Both the position numbers and the translations under genes were made by a program. DNA of 64,000 nucleotides from Phocoenobacter uteri. GTDB taxonomy: Bacteria; Pseudomonadota; Gammaproteobacteria; Enterobacterales; Pasteurellaceae. This document shows positions 1 to 8,959 of this stretch, piece by piece; the stretch's first letter is position 1; the number at the start of each line of letters is the position of its first letter. Where the stretch lies: positions 1,612,001 to 1,676,000 of the forward strand of contig NZ_UGTA01000001.1 in NCBI RefSeq assembly GCF_900454895.1, written 5' to 3'. The notes beneath the pieces were generated by a model. It ran no database searches, was not told the origin of the DNA, and saw only the letters and a list, made by a program, of their open reading frames with translations.

Positions 1-2
1 CC

Positions 3-1718
3 CTTTATGTGATCCGAAGTGGCGTGGTGGAAGTGTATCGTCGTAGTGGCAAACTGTATAACCGTATGACAGAGAAACAAATCTTTGGGCAAATGGGACT
101 CTTTATGAATAATAAAGTGCGTTTTCCTGTGGTTGCGATTGAAGATACGCTTGCTTATTGTATTCCTGCCGAGATTTTTCATCGCTATTGTGATGAATAC
201 GAAGTGTTTGCGGATTTTATGGAAGTGGAAGGCACACAGCGTTTAAATCAAGCCATCTCCAATAGTGAAAATGACCTAACACAATCCAAAGTCAAAACCT
301 TAATTACTCGCCCTGCAGTGATTGTGGACCAACATACTTCAATTACGGACACTGCCGCTTGCATGAAAGAAGAAAACGTGTCAGCGGTATTGGTTGCCAA
401 TGCAAACGAAGGCGATGAAGATGACCACGATCCTTTTGTTGGCATTGTCACAGACAGAGATTTATGTACCCGCGTGCTGGCAGAAAAAATAGATCCAGCG
501 ACGGCAATCAGCGAAGTAATGTCACCAAGTTTATACTATTTAGACGGCAATGCTTATGTGTATGAAGCGATGATGACAATGCTACGCTACAACATTAACC
601 ATTTACCAGTGATGAACAAAGGCGAAGCGATTGGGATTATTTCCAACACGGATTTACTGCGTCACGAATCGCAAAATAGCTTGTTGATTGTAAACAGTAT
701 TTTCCAACAAAACAGTGTGGAAGATTTAGCCGTCATTGCAGGGCAAGTCAAAGATTGTTTTGTGCGAATGGTGCAAGAAGAGGCAAATTCGCATATGGTC
801 GGCTCAGCAATGGCAGTGATTGGACGCAGTTTCAAACAGCGTTTAGCAGAACTTGCCGAAGAAAAACTTGGCACCGCACCGATTCCTTACTGTCTATTAG
901 CCTTAGGCTCAATGGCACGTGATGAACAGCTTATCGTTACCGATCAAGACAACGCCTTAATTTTAGATGAAAGCTACGATCCTAAATTACACAACGATTA
1001 CTTCGAGCAATTCTCCCACTTTATTTGCGATGGCTTAGCGGCTTGTGGCTATACTTATTGCACTGGCGATATTATGGCGACCAATCCAGAATGGCGTAAA
1101 ACCCTCACAGAATGGAAAGAAACCTTTGCAGATTGGATCGATAATCCAAATCCAAAAGCCCTATTAAACAGCTCAATTTTCTTTGATTTAGACGGCGTTT
1201 ATGGTCGTACTAAATGGGCGGAGCAGCTATATAGTTTTGTGGTGCAACGTGCGAGAAAAAACAATGTTTTCTTAGGTGCATTGGCTCATACGGCAGGCTT
1301 ACGCACTCCGCCACTGGGCTTCTTTAAAAACTTTGTGATGGAAAATGACGGTCGCCATCAAAAATCAATTAACCTAAAACGTCGTGGCACAGCTCCACTG
1401 GCAGATTTGATTCGTGTTCACGCGTTATCTATCGGGTCATTGGCTAAAAACTCGTTTGAGCGTTTAGAAAATATTATTGAGGCAGGCATTTTGCCACGTA
1501 ATCAGGGACGAGATCTACAAAACGCCCTTGAATTGCTCTCTATCGTGCGTATCCGCCACCAAGCGAATGATGTGTTAGAAGATCTCGAGCCAGATAATAA
1601 TATCGATCCTGAAACGATGTCAGATCGTGAACGCCGTAATTTAAAAGATGCTTTCTTGGTGCTAAGCAATGCCCAAAAATTTATTAAATTCCGCTATCCG
1701 CCAAGACGTAAATACTAA
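3..1718 (+). CDS. CBS-domain / DUF294 putative nucleotidyltransferase (5' end outside window)
   Basis: The frame is open to the left edge, so the N-terminus is missing. Visible residues start inside what looks like a cyclic-nucleotide-binding fold (YVIRSGVVEVYRRSG), followed by two CBS motifs (GIVTDRDL near residue 143 and GIISNTDLLRH near 207, counted from base 9). A DUF294 nucleotidyltransferase core follows with GSMARDEQLIVTDQDNALI near residue 300, and then the DUF294 C-terminal helical part. Proteins of this cNMP-CBS-DUF294 build resemble GlnD-type nucleotidyltransferases and are thought to be regulatory; the substrate is unknown. It is followed 9 bp later by a DnaQ-like exonuclease, a pairing seen in other gamma-proteobacteria, often near acetate uptake and activation genes. 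The family call is firm; the role is inferred. Confidence 0.85.
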   Translation, partial: LYVIRSGVVEVYRRSGKLYNRMTEKQIFGQMGLFMNNKVRFPVVAIEDTLAYCIPAEIFHRYCDEYEVFADFMEVEGTQRLNQAISNSENDLTQSKVKTLITRPAVIVDQHTSITDTAACMKEENVSAVLVANANEGDEDDHDPFVGIVTDRDLCTRVLAEKIDPATAISEVMSPSLYYLDGNAYVYEAMMTMLRYNINHLPVMNKGEAIGIISNTDLLRHESQNSLLIVNSIFQQNSVEDLAVIAGQVKDCFVRMVQEEANSHMVGSAMAVIGRSFKQRLAELAEEKLGTAPIPYCLLALGSMARDEQLIVTDQDNALILDESYDPKLHNDYFEQFSHFICDGLAACGYTYCTGDIMATNPEWRKTLTEWKETFADWIDNPNPKALLNSSIFFDLDGVYGRTKWAEQLYSFVVQRARKNNVFLGALAHTAGLRTPPLGFFKNFVMENDGRHQKSINLKRRGTAPLADLIRVHALSIGSLAKNSFERLENIIEAGILPRNQGRDLQNALELLSIVRIRHQANDVLEDLEPDNNIDPETMSDRERRNLKDAFLVLSNAQKFIKFRYPPRRKY

Positions 1719-1727
1719 GGATAAACA

Positions 1728-2459
1728 ATGACAGCAAAACAAAATTTGATTATCCCTGATAGCCAGCTCCCTGAAAACTGGCAGGATTACTATCAACAAC
1801 AGGCTCAGCAGGTGAAAAATCCGCTACTAAAAGCATTTTACCAAGCGGGCGTGATCGACGAAAACACGCCCCTAAAAGAGGTGGATTTTGTGGCTCTGGA
1901 TTTTGAAACCACAGGCTTAGACGCGACCGTTGATGACATTGTGAGTATCGGCTTAATTCCTTTTGACTTGAAAAGCATTTATTGTAACCAAGCCAAACAT
2001 TGGATTGTCCGCCCAAAACAAGAGCTAGACGAAGAGTCAGTCGTGATTCACGGCATTACCCACAGCGATATTTCCGACGCCCCTGATTTACGTAAAGTGC
2101 TAGACGATTTGCTGACAATCCTTGCCAATAAAATTGTGGTGGTGCATTACCGCCCCATCGAGCGTCAATTTATCAATTCAGCGTTAATGGTGCGAATTAA
2201 CGAAGGGATTTTATTCCCCGTGATCGACACAATGCAAATTGAGGGCAACATTCAATATGAAAACAGAACGTGGTTGGATAAATTATTCGGTAAGAAAATG
2301 CCCTCTGTCCGCCTCGCCAACAGCCGTACCCGTTATGGCTTACCGCCTTATACAGCTCACAATGCGTTGATTGATTCGATTGCAACAGCTGAATTATTCC
2401 AAGCTCAAATCAGCCATCATTTCTCGCCTGATATGACAGTTGGGGAATTGTGGCGATAA
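1728..2459 (+). CDS. DnaQ-like 3'-5' exonuclease
   Basis: The 243-residue protein has an RNase T/DnaQ exonuclease fold. The ExoI motif (ALDFETTGLD, acidic pair near residues 58-60) and the ExoIII motif HNALID (His near 211, Asp near 216) mark it as a DEDDh exonuclease. About 50 residues precede the catalytic domain, unlike the compact replicative DnaQ. No other polymerase III subunit is nearby, so it is probably an accessory exonuclease and not the replicative epsilon subunit. The start follows an AAGGATAA ribosome-binding site 9 bp after the CBS/DUF294 gene, so the two are probably cotranscribed. Confidence 0.85.
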   Translation: MTAKQNLIIPDSQLPENWQDYYQQQAQQVKNPLLKAFYQAGVIDENTPLKEVDFVALDFETTGLDATVDDIVSIGLIPFDLKSIYCNQAKHWIVRPKQELDEESVVIHGITHSDISDAPDLRKVLDDLLTILANKIVVVHYRPIERQFINSALMVRINEGILFPVIDTMQIEGNIQYENRTWLDKLFGKKMPSVRLANSRTRYGLPPYTAHNALIDSIATAELFQAQISHHFSPDMTVGELWR

Positions 2460-2547
2460 AATAGAAAACGTAGAGGCAGGGTATGCCCTGTCACTACAAT
2501 ATCAAATTTGCAAATTTTAAATAAAATATAACCGCTTATTATCAATA

Positions 2548-2949
2548 ATTTTCTCATATCCTCCTCAGTCTAAGAAGTATAAAAAACACACTACCCTCTT
2601 GATATACCAAATACATTTCATTGATGAAAATATAGAATCTGAAAAAAAGGAAGAACTTGCTGACACCGAGCATAAAGAATCCCCCCATTGAAATTGATAA
2701 AAATATTGCAACGGATAAATTTATTCTTAATAGAAATACTACCATTACAACAAAATTTGAAAAACTCATACCTATTTTAAAAGGAAAGGCGAGCTAACCA
2801 AATGCATTTTCAAAGCATTAAGCGATAATTTTAGCGAACTAAATTACAACAAAGAAACCTGAATGCTGGTATATCAAAACTATGATTTTGTACGGTTAGA
2901 AAACCATTTTGAATTTGAAATAAATTCACAGTATTTGGAAATTGTATAA
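2548..2949 (+). pseudogene. decayed gene of unknown family
   Basis: Three consecutive open stretches read as one protein if two frameshifts and one stop are repaired. Frame 1 (2548 to about 2690) reads ...KKYKKHTTLLIYQIHFID... up to a run of six C. A second frame continues IEIDKNIATDKFILNRN... to a TAA near 2796. A third frame gives CIFKALSDNFSELNYNKET, then an in-frame TGA, then MLVYQNYDFVRLENHF... ending with TAA at 2949. The amino-acid-like composition and the shift at a homopolymer suggest a recently broken gene. No start codon is evident at the 5' end. The family is not recognised. Confidence 0.55.
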
Positions 2950-2950
2950 T

Positions 2951-2991
2951 AAAAATCCCCCCAAACGTTGTATCCAACTTTGGGGGGATTT
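2951..2991. terminator. terminator downstream of purA
   Basis: Strong stem AAATCCCCCCAAA / TTTGGGGGGATTT with a ~13-nt loop. It lies just past the purA stop on the minus strand and just past the decayed gene on the plus strand, so it can serve both. Confidence 0.75.
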
Positions 2992-3013
2992 ATGTCACTT
3001 AATACTTATTTAA

Positions 3014-4312
3014 TTAAGCACCAAACGGGTCATCAAAGATCATTGTTTCTACACGATCAGGACCGGTTGAAAGAATTGAAATCGGCACGCCAACCACTTC
3101 TTCAATACGTTTAATATAATCAATCGCTGCTTGTGGAAGCTCATCACGATTCGTCACACCAAAGGTATTTTCGTCCCAACCCGACATTGTTTCATAAATT
3201 GGCTCAACACCTTCCCAATCTTTTGCTGCTAGCGGTGCATATTCTACAATATCACCATTCGGCATTTTATAGCCAACACAGATTTTAAGTTCTTTAAAAC
3301 CATCTAGCACATCAAGTTTGGTCATACAGAAGCCTGAGATTGAGTTGATTTGTACCGCACGACGTACTGCCACAGCGTCAAACCAACCACAACGACGTGG
3401 ACGACCTGTTACCGCACCAAATTCATTACCTTTGCGAGCAATCTCCATACCAACATCATCAAATAATTCTGTTGTGAAAGGACCGCCACCAACACGCGTA
3501 CAGTAAGCTTTAATGATACCTAACACATAATCAATATGACGTGGACCAAAACCAGAACCAGTAGAAACACCACCTGCTGTGGTATTTGAGCTAGTTACAT
3601 AAGGATAAGTACCTTGGTCAATATCCAGCATTGTGCCTTGTGCACCTTCAAATAAGATGTTATCCCCATTTTTACGTGCTGTATCTAATATAGTGGTAAT
3701 ATCTGCAACCATACCTGTAATAATGTCAGCAACAGCTAATACATCATTAAATGTTTTTTCAAAATCAACAGGTTCAGCTTTATAGTAATGTACCAATTGG
3801 AAATTATAATATTCCAAGATTTTTTCTAGTTTTGCCTTAAAAGCATCACGATCAAATAAATCGCCCACACGTAAACCACGACGAGCCACTTTATCTTCAT
3901 AAGCAGGCCCAATACCACGTCCTGTTGTACCAATCGCATTTTTACCTAGTGCTTTTTCACGCGCGTGATCCATTGCAACGTGATAAGGTAGAATTAAAGG
4001 ACAAGCTTCTGAAATCAATAATCTTTCACGAACGTTGATACCACGCTTTTCTAACTCGCCCATCTCTTGCATTAGTGCTTCAGGGGAAACCACAACACCA
4101 TTACCAATTAAACAAGTCACATTATCACGTAAAATACCAGATGGAATTAAACGTAATACTGTTTTCTCACCATTGATGATGAGCGTATGCCCCGCATTAT
4201 GTCCACCTTGATAACGAACAACATATTTTACTCGGTCAGTAAGAAGATCAACAATCTTTCCCTTGCCTTCATCTCCCCATTGAGCTCCGAGTATAACAAC
4301 ACTTTTTCCCAT
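3014..4312 (-). CDS. purA: adenylosuccinate synthetase
   Basis: The enzyme joins IMP and aspartate using GTP to make adenylosuccinate, the first committed step to AMP, in the cytosol. At 432 residues it has normal family length. The N-terminal GTP/IMP site GAQWGDEGKGK (residues 9-19, with catalytic Asp14) and the GGHNAGHT motif (catalytic His near 42) are intact, as is TTGRGIGPAY. It lies downstream of hflK-hflC on the same strand, as in E. coli (hflK-hflC-yjeT-purA). A terminator-like hairpin between hflC and purA suggests it also has its own promoter here. Confidence 0.98.
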   Translation of the reverse strand: MGKSVVILGAQWGDEGKGKIVDLLTDRVKYVVRYQGGHNAGHTLIINGEKTVLRLIPSGILRDNVTCLIGNGVVVSPEALMQEMGELEKRGINVRERLLISEACPLILPYHVAMDHAREKALGKNAIGTTGRGIGPAYEDKVARRGLRVGDLFDRDAFKAKLEKILEYYNFQLVHYYKAEPVDFEKTFNDVLAVADIITGMVADITTILDTARKNGDNILFEGAQGTMLDIDQGTYPYVTSSNTTAGGVSTGSGFGPRHIDYVLGIIKAYCTRVGGGPFTTELFDDVGMEIARKGNEFGAVTGRPRRCGWFDAVAVRRAVQINSISGFCMTKLDVLDGFKELKICVGYKMPNGDIVEYAPLAAKDWEGVEPIYETMSGWDENTFGVTNRDELPQAAIDYIKRIEEVVGVPISILSTGPDRVETMIFDDPFGA

Positions 4313-4385
4313 AAACGCCTCCGCTTAATCTATTTCATTGGTTAAACTTGTTTAAAATTTCTTCTAAATAAAGAAATCTAAAAAT

Positions 4386-4418
4386 AAAAAACCCAGTGTT
4401 TAGTTGCACTGGGTTTTA
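4386..4418 (-). terminator. terminator after hflC
   Basis: Stem AAAACCCAGTG / CACTGGGTTTT, with a T-run when read on the minus strand, just past the hflC stop. Confidence 0.75.
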
Positions 4419-4425
4419 GATACTT

Positions 4426-5313
4426 CTATTTTGTAGGTGCTTGCATAAAGCGGAAAAACTCGCTATTCGGTTTAATCAACATCATATTGTTTTTTCCTTC
4501 TGCAAAGCTTTCTTCATATGCTTTTAAACTACGCATAAAGCTATAAAAGTCAGGATCTTGTCCAAAAGCATTCGCATAAATTTTTGCTGCTTTTGCATCC
4601 CCCTCCCCTTTTAATTCTGCGGCTTTTTTATTCGCATTCGCTAAAATTAAGGTGACTTTTTTATCCACATTCGCACGAATAAACTCTGCTTTTTCCTGCC
4701 CCTGTGAACGGTGCTCTTTAGCTACTGCATTACGTTCAGCACGCATACGCTGATAAATTGAAGAAGATACTTCGTTTGGTAAATTGATCTGCTTTACACG
4801 CACGTCAATTACTGCAATCCCTAATTTCTCCGCACTGTCATTACCGACATTCAAGGCTTTTTGTGCATCTGCCATCAACTCGCCACGAGAACCTGAAACA
4901 ATATCTTTAATAGTACGAGAACCAATTTCAGAACGTAAGCGGTCATTTACTTTACGTTTTAATAGGCTTGCTGCTTTTAAATAATCGCCACCCGTTGCCA
5001 TATAAAATTGACCAAAATCACTGATTCGCCATTTCACATAAGAATCGACTAATAAGTCTTTTTTCTCAACAGTCACAAAGCGGTCTTCTGCACCGTCTAA
5101 AGTTAAAATGCGAGCATCAAGTACTTTTAGGTGATCAAAATAAGGCACTTTAAAATGTAAACCAGGTTTATACACGACGACTTTATTGTCTGAATCACGA
5201 AGCACTTTATTAAAGCGTAGCATAATGCCTCTTTGCCCTTCTTTTACCACAATCGCAGATTGAAAAAGGGTAAAAATAACGACTGCTAGTATAGGTAAAA
5301 ATAGTTTACGCAT
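4426..5313 (-). CDS. hflC: HflC, FtsH protease modulator (SPFH family)
   Basis: HflC pairs with HflK in a large inner-membrane SPFH assembly that encloses and modulates the FtsH protease. The 295-residue protein has one N-terminal membrane segment (about residues 5-22), a band-7/SPFH domain and a long charged helix (about 180-260) with the Ala/Glu/Lys-rich coiled-coil character of the family. The start overlaps the hflK stop by one base (TAATG), so the two are translationally coupled. Confidence 0.97.
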   Translation of the reverse strand: MRKLFLPILAVVIFTLFQSAIVVKEGQRGIMLRFNKVLRDSDNKVVVYKPGLHFKVPYFDHLKVLDARILTLDGAEDRFVTVEKKDLLVDSYVKWRISDFGQFYMATGGDYLKAASLLKRKVNDRLRSEIGSRTIKDIVSGSRGELMADAQKALNVGNDSAEKLGIAVIDVRVKQINLPNEVSSSIYQRMRAERNAVAKEHRSQGQEKAEFIRANVDKKVTLILANANKKAAELKGEGDAKAAKIYANAFGQDPDFYSFMRSLKAYEESFAEGKNNMMLIKPNSEFFRFMQAPTK

Positions 5314-6530
5314 TATTCAAATCTCCCCTTACGACCCGACTCTTCTTTTACTTGTCTTGCACTATATGGCTCAGTTTCCGTTTTTGATTCTACCATTTTT
5401 GCATTTTCTGATAAAAATTTACCCGCTTGTGGTTCATTGAATGATACATCAACCGCCGTTTTTGGCATTGTCATCATTTTATCCACCGGCAACACCATCA
5501 GATTATTACTTTTGGTATCGTCCATCATCAACTTCGGCGTATTTTTCATTACCTTTTCCATTGTTTCAAGGTATAAACGCTCTTTCATAATTTGTGGGGC
5601 AAGCTTGTATTCAGATAAAAGTTGCGTAAAACGAGAAATTTCCCCTTTCGCATTTAATACCACTTTTTCCTTGTAAGCGTTTGCTTGCTCTAAAATACGT
5701 TGTGCATTACCACGAGCAATCGGTTCTTGACCTCGAGCATAAGCCTCTGCTTCACGGATTAAACGTTGTTCATCTTCCTGTGCTTTAATTGCATCATCAA
5801 AGGCATCTTTTACCTCTTCAGGTGGACGTGCATATTGGAAGTTCACATCTGTTACCAGTAATCCCATATCATAGGTTTTAATAATTTCACGCAATTCTTT
5901 CCACGTTTTTTCACGCACCACAGCACGTCCAGTGGTTAAAATATCGTCCATTGTCATATGTCCAATAACATAACGCAATGCACTGTCTGTCGCTTGTTTT
6001 AAGCTATCATCAGGATTTGCCGCACTAAATAAATATTTTGCTGGATCTTCAACACGGTATTGCACTGTCATTTCAACAGAAACCATATTTTCGTCTTGAG
6101 TCAACATTGAACCACGCGTGTTTAATTCAGATACTCGCTCAACATTGATTGGAATCACTTTATCAATGAAAGTTGGCTTCCAGTTTAAACCCGGCATAAC
6201 GATTTCATTTACTTTACCAAAACGAGTCACCACACCACGCTCTGCTTCTTTTATCGTATAGAAACCAGAACCAGCCCAAACTAATAGCCCTAATCCTAAG
6301 GCGATTGGCAATAATTTGGTAAATTGAGGTTGAGAATTTTGGGTGCTCCCGTTTCCGAAACCATTAGGCTTGCCTAGTTTTTTTAATAAATTACTAAACA
6401 CTTCTTCTAGATCTGGTGGCTGTTGATCGTTTTGAGGCTCTTTTTGATTTTCGGGTTCTTGCTGGTTTTCAGGCTTTTTCTGTCCTGGTTTACTCCAAGG
6501 ATCTTGATTACCTGATTCATTCCACGACAT
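5313..6530 (-). CDS. hflK: HflK, FtsH protease modulator (SPFH family)
   Basis: This is the partner of HflC in the FtsH-regulating membrane complex. At 405 residues it has a Gln/Pro/Glu-rich cytoplasmic N-terminus (about 1-60), one membrane segment (about 72-94), an SPFH domain with the family motif VVTRFGKVNEIV..PGLNWK, and a coiled-coil region near residues 240-300. A GGAG ribosome-binding site precedes the ATG. In E. coli hflX and hfq lie immediately upstream; here they do not (hfq is at 41.3 kb and hflX is not in the window). Confidence 0.97.
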   Translation of the reverse strand: MSWNESGNQDPWSKPGQKKPENQQEPENQKEPQNDQQPPDLEEVFSNLLKKLGKPNGFGNGSTQNSQPQFTKLLPIALGLGLLVWAGSGFYTIKEAERGVVTRFGKVNEIVMPGLNWKPTFIDKVIPINVERVSELNTRGSMLTQDENMVSVEMTVQYRVEDPAKYLFSAANPDDSLKQATDSALRYVIGHMTMDDILTTGRAVVREKTWKELREIIKTYDMGLLVTDVNFQYARPPEEVKDAFDDAIKAQEDEQRLIREAEAYARGQEPIARGNAQRILEQANAYKEKVVLNAKGEISRFTQLLSEYKLAPQIMKERLYLETMEKVMKNTPKLMMDDTKSNNLMVLPVDKMMTMPKTAVDVSFNEPQAGKFLSENAKMVESKTETEPYSARQVKEESGRKGRFE

Positions 6531-6613
6531 ATATTTCTCCGTTAAAATATTATTTTACGCAAACGCTTGATTGTACCTATTTAATTTTATTTTGGCTAGG
6601 GGGTAATAAGCAT

Positions 6614-6653
6614 AAAAAAGCCCAGTATTTTAAATTACTGGGCTATTAAACAT
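6614..6653 (-). terminator. terminator after the ComEA-like gene
   Basis: Stem AGCCCAGTAATTT / AAATACTGGGCT followed by a T-run on the minus strand. Confidence 0.8.
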
Positions 6654-6663
6654 TCGATTCAAA

Positions 6664-7317
6664 TTAGAATTTTACAAATGATTGAATATTTTGGATGGTT
6701 GCTTTACCAATTCCAGGCACATTTAATAATTCAGATGCATCCTTAATTTTACCCACTTTTTTACGGTAATCCATAATTGCTTTCGCTTTCTTCGGTCCAA
6801 TACCCGCTAAATTTTGTAACTCTTCTTCTGTTGCAGTATTAAGATTTACAACTTTTGATACTTTCTTAGCAGCTGTTTTTTTAGATTGTGATACTTTTTT
6901 AGTTGCATCTTTCTTCATCGAAGTTGTTTTTTGCTTCATATCTGCTTTTTTAGTAGATACTTTTTCTTTCATCGCCATTTTGCTATCAGATAAATTCTTT
7001 TTCACTGTCTCTGATTTATTTGTTACTTTTTCAGATACTGATTTTTTTGCATTTTCTTTTGCAGAAATGACCGCTTGCTTTGTCGTTTTTGTTGTTGATT
7101 TTAATACTTTTTCAGTTTTTTGTGCCTTCTGTGCTTTTTTCGTCGCTTTGAGTGCTTTTACTTTCTTCGCTTTCTTTACCTTTTTCGCTTTTTTCTTCAT
7201 TACCTGAGCTGTCTTTTGTTTGTCTGCTTTAGAAGAAGCTGTGCTAGGTGCAGCAAAAGAAGCCGTTGAAACTGCAGTTGCGATTGATAATACTAATAAT
7301 GATTTTAAAAATTTCAT
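6664..7317 (-). CDS. exported lysine-rich helix-hairpin-helix (ComEA-like) protein
   Basis: The 217-residue protein has a Sec signal peptide (about 1-22, ...STASFA). A very Lys/Ala/Thr/Ser-rich low-complexity segment of about 130 residues follows, and then a C-terminal double helix-hairpin-helix module (about 155-217: NLNTATEEELQNLAGIGPKK and NVPGIGKATIQNI). The C-terminal module is typical of ComEA, the periplasmic DNA receptor for transformation. Classical Pasteurellaceae ComEA is, as I recall, only about half this length and lacks the basic segment. The basic part resembles histone-H1 tails and could add nonspecific DNA binding. The gene is monocistronic, flanked by terminators. The ComEA role is inferred from the HhH domain plus the export signal. 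Confidence 0.85.
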   Translation of the reverse strand: MKFLKSLLVLSIATAVSTASFAAPSTASSKADKQKTAQVMKKKAKKVKKAKKVKALKATKKAQKAQKTEKVLKSTTKTTKQAVISAKENAKKSVSEKVTNKSETVKKNLSDSKMAMKEKVSTKKADMKQKTTSMKKDATKKVSQSKKTAAKKVSKVVNLNTATEEELQNLAGIGPKKAKAIMDYRKKVGKIKDASELLNVPGIGKATIQNIQSFVKF

Positions 7318-7342
7318 ATAAATTCCTTAGTGAATAAAAATA

Positions 7343-7380
7343 AAAAAATGGCGGTCTGATCCAATCAGACCGCCATTTTG
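7343..7380 (-). terminator. terminator after frdD
   Basis: Near-perfect stem AAAATGGCGGTCTGAT / ATCAGACCGCCATTTT downstream of frdD on the minus strand. Confidence 0.85.
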
Positions 7381-7396
7381 TCTAAAAGTTCTACAA

Positions 7397-7741
7397 TTAA
7401 ATGTTAATTACAGCGAACAATACTAACACACTGTATAAAATAGATAAACCGTAGAAAATAATGCCACTTGCTGGTAAATGAATTTTAAAATCGTGCAAGC
7501 CGTGATGAATACGGTGCATTGCCCCCCAGACAGGGAAGATCAAGAACCCTAAAATCACAAGTTTACCAAACCAACATTGTGAAAATGCCACAAGATTTTC
7601 AACACCACCGTCAATTAAGCCAAATGGCAATAATAATCCAATCACTAACACTAAAATAGGGTAGAACATTGCACTTACTGTTGTACCCGCACCAAAAAGT
7701 AACCATACAACAGGTTCATTAGAACGTTTAATTTCTTTCAT
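7397..7741 (-). CDS. frdD: fumarate reductase membrane anchor subunit D
   Basis: This is one of the two hydrophobic anchors that hold FrdAB on the cytoplasmic face of the inner membrane and bind menaquinol. The chosen start gives 114 residues (MKEIKRSNEPVVWLLFGAG), close to the family size, with three membrane helices. GGGGGAG lies just upstream of this ATG. A longer in-frame reading from 7753 would overlap the frdC stop but would use that ribosome-binding site as codons, so the shorter form is preferred. Last gene of the frdABCD operon. Confidence 0.95.
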   Translation of the reverse strand: MKEIKRSNEPVVWLLFGAGTTVSAMFYPILVLVIGLLLPFGLIDGGVENLVAFSQCWFGKLVILGFLIFPVWGAMHRIHHGLHDFKIHLPASGIIFYGLSILYSVLVLFAVINI

Positions 7742-7752
7742 TTTCTCCCCCA

Positions 7753-8157
7753 TTAAATGTACATCAACACAAGAATTACAAGGCTTACGAATGCTGTTGC
7801 ACCCCATAATCCAATCGTAATAATATTTGGATTGATACGTTGATTTTTAACAATAATATTTAATACTTTTGGTGTCATAAAGTAGTAAGTAACCGTATTT
7901 AAGATCACTGCACCCAATGTGATGATATTTAAAATAACCACCACTGGATTTTGTAAAAATGGAATGAAATTCGCTTTTACATCTTCTACACCGCCACCTA
8001 AACAGATCGCACCATAAAGTAATACCAAACAGAACCAAAGTGTTGGAATTGCCGTTGCTTCACGAACGATATAAAGTTTGTAAAAATCTAACTTTTTCCA
8101 CCAGCTTGGTGTCATTTCACGCACATATTTTTTGCGTTTAGTTGTTTCAGTTGTCAT
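7753..8157 (-). CDS. frdC: fumarate reductase membrane anchor subunit C
   Basis: The 134-residue hydrophobic subunit has three predicted membrane helices and the N-terminal motif YVREMTPSWWKKLDFYKLYIVREATA, here split by eye into MTPSWWKKLDFY and YIVREATA, characteristic of FrdC. With FrdD it anchors the catalytic dimer and passes electrons from menaquinol. It lies 10 bp downstream of frdB in a tight operon. Confidence 0.96.
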   Translation of the reverse strand: MTTETTKRKKYVREMTPSWWKKLDFYKLYIVREATAIPTLWFCLVLLYGAICLGGGVEDVKANFIPFLQNPVVVILNIITLGAVILNTVTYYFMTPKVLNIIVKNQRINPNIITIGLWGATAFVSLVILVLMYI

Positions 8158-8167
8158 CTTACACTCC

Positions 8168-8956
8168 TTATTTCTTTGGTTTTAACATTGAAATCACGTA
8201 ATCTTTCGAGCTTTCAACTTTACCTTGGTTTACGGCTGCCGCAGGATCGACATGTTTTGGACATACTTCTGAACAATATCCCACAAAAGTACAGCTCCAC
8301 ACCCCGTTTTTACCATTGATTACTTTCATACGCTCTGCTTTACCATTATCACGGTTATCAAGGTTATAACGGTGTGCCAATGTTAATGCCGCAGGACCAA
8401 CAAACTCAGGGTTTAAACCAAATTGTGGACAGGCTGCATAACATAAACCACAGTTAATACACATTGAGAATGTACGGTATTTTTCTAACTGTGCAGGCGT
8501 TTGTTTAGTACGTGTTTTTTCAAGTTTTAAGCGTGCTTCTGGATGATCTTTATCATCAAGCGACTCTTTCAGTTCAGGGGCTTGATTATCAATAATATAA
8601 GGTTTGATCGCTTCTAAACTTTCAATAAAGTGACTTAAATCCACCACCAAATCACGTTCGATTGGGAAGTTTGCTAATGGTTCAATACGCATATGACCAC
8701 TGTAATCACGTAAGAATGTTTTACAAGCAAGTTTCGGCTTATTGTTTACCATCATTCCACAAGAACCACAGATCGCCATACGGCAAGACCAGCGATAAGA
8801 GAGCTCTGGTTCTTCTTCATCTTTAATATAACCAAGTGCATCAAGTAATGAAGTTTGACTATCGTAAGGCACTTGATATTGAGTTAAATGTGGTTCGTTA
8901 TCTTTTTCTGGATTATAACGAAGCACTTCAACAGTCATCATTTTTTGTTCTGCCAT
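8168..8956 (-). CDS. frdB: fumarate reductase iron-sulfur subunit
   Basis: The 262-residue electron-transfer subunit has a plant-type ferredoxin cluster motif (CRMAICGSCGMM, then a further Cys at ...LACKTF) in the N-terminal half. Two clusters of the bacterial ferredoxin type follow in the C-terminal half (CINCGLCYAACP and CTFVGYCSEVCPKHVDP). These give the usual [2Fe-2S], [4Fe-4S] and [3Fe-4S] centres that carry electrons from menaquinol to FrdA. The start lies 3 bp after the frdA stop. Confidence 0.98.
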   Translation of the reverse strand: MAEQKMMTVEVLRYNPEKDNEPHLTQYQVPYDSQTSLLDALGYIKDEEEPELSYRWSCRMAICGSCGMMVNNKPKLACKTFLRDYSGHMRIEPLANFPIERDLVVDLSHFIESLEAIKPYIIDNQAPELKESLDDKDHPEARLKLEKTRTKQTPAQLEKYRTFSMCINCGLCYAACPQFGLNPEFVGPAALTLAHRYNLDNRDNGKAERMKVINGKNGVWSCTFVGYCSEVCPKHVDPAAAVNQGKVESSKDYVISMLKPKK

Positions 8957-8959
8957 TTT

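Noticed and set aside
2554..2769. 71-codon minus-strand open frame
   Set aside because: It lies opposite the decayed gene, is Phe-rich and has no ribosome-binding site; the plus-strand pieces look more protein-like.
6980..7207. 75-codon plus-strand open frame opposite the ComEA-like gene
   Set aside because: It is a Phe/Ala-rich mirror of the Lys/Ala-rich coding segment on the other strand.
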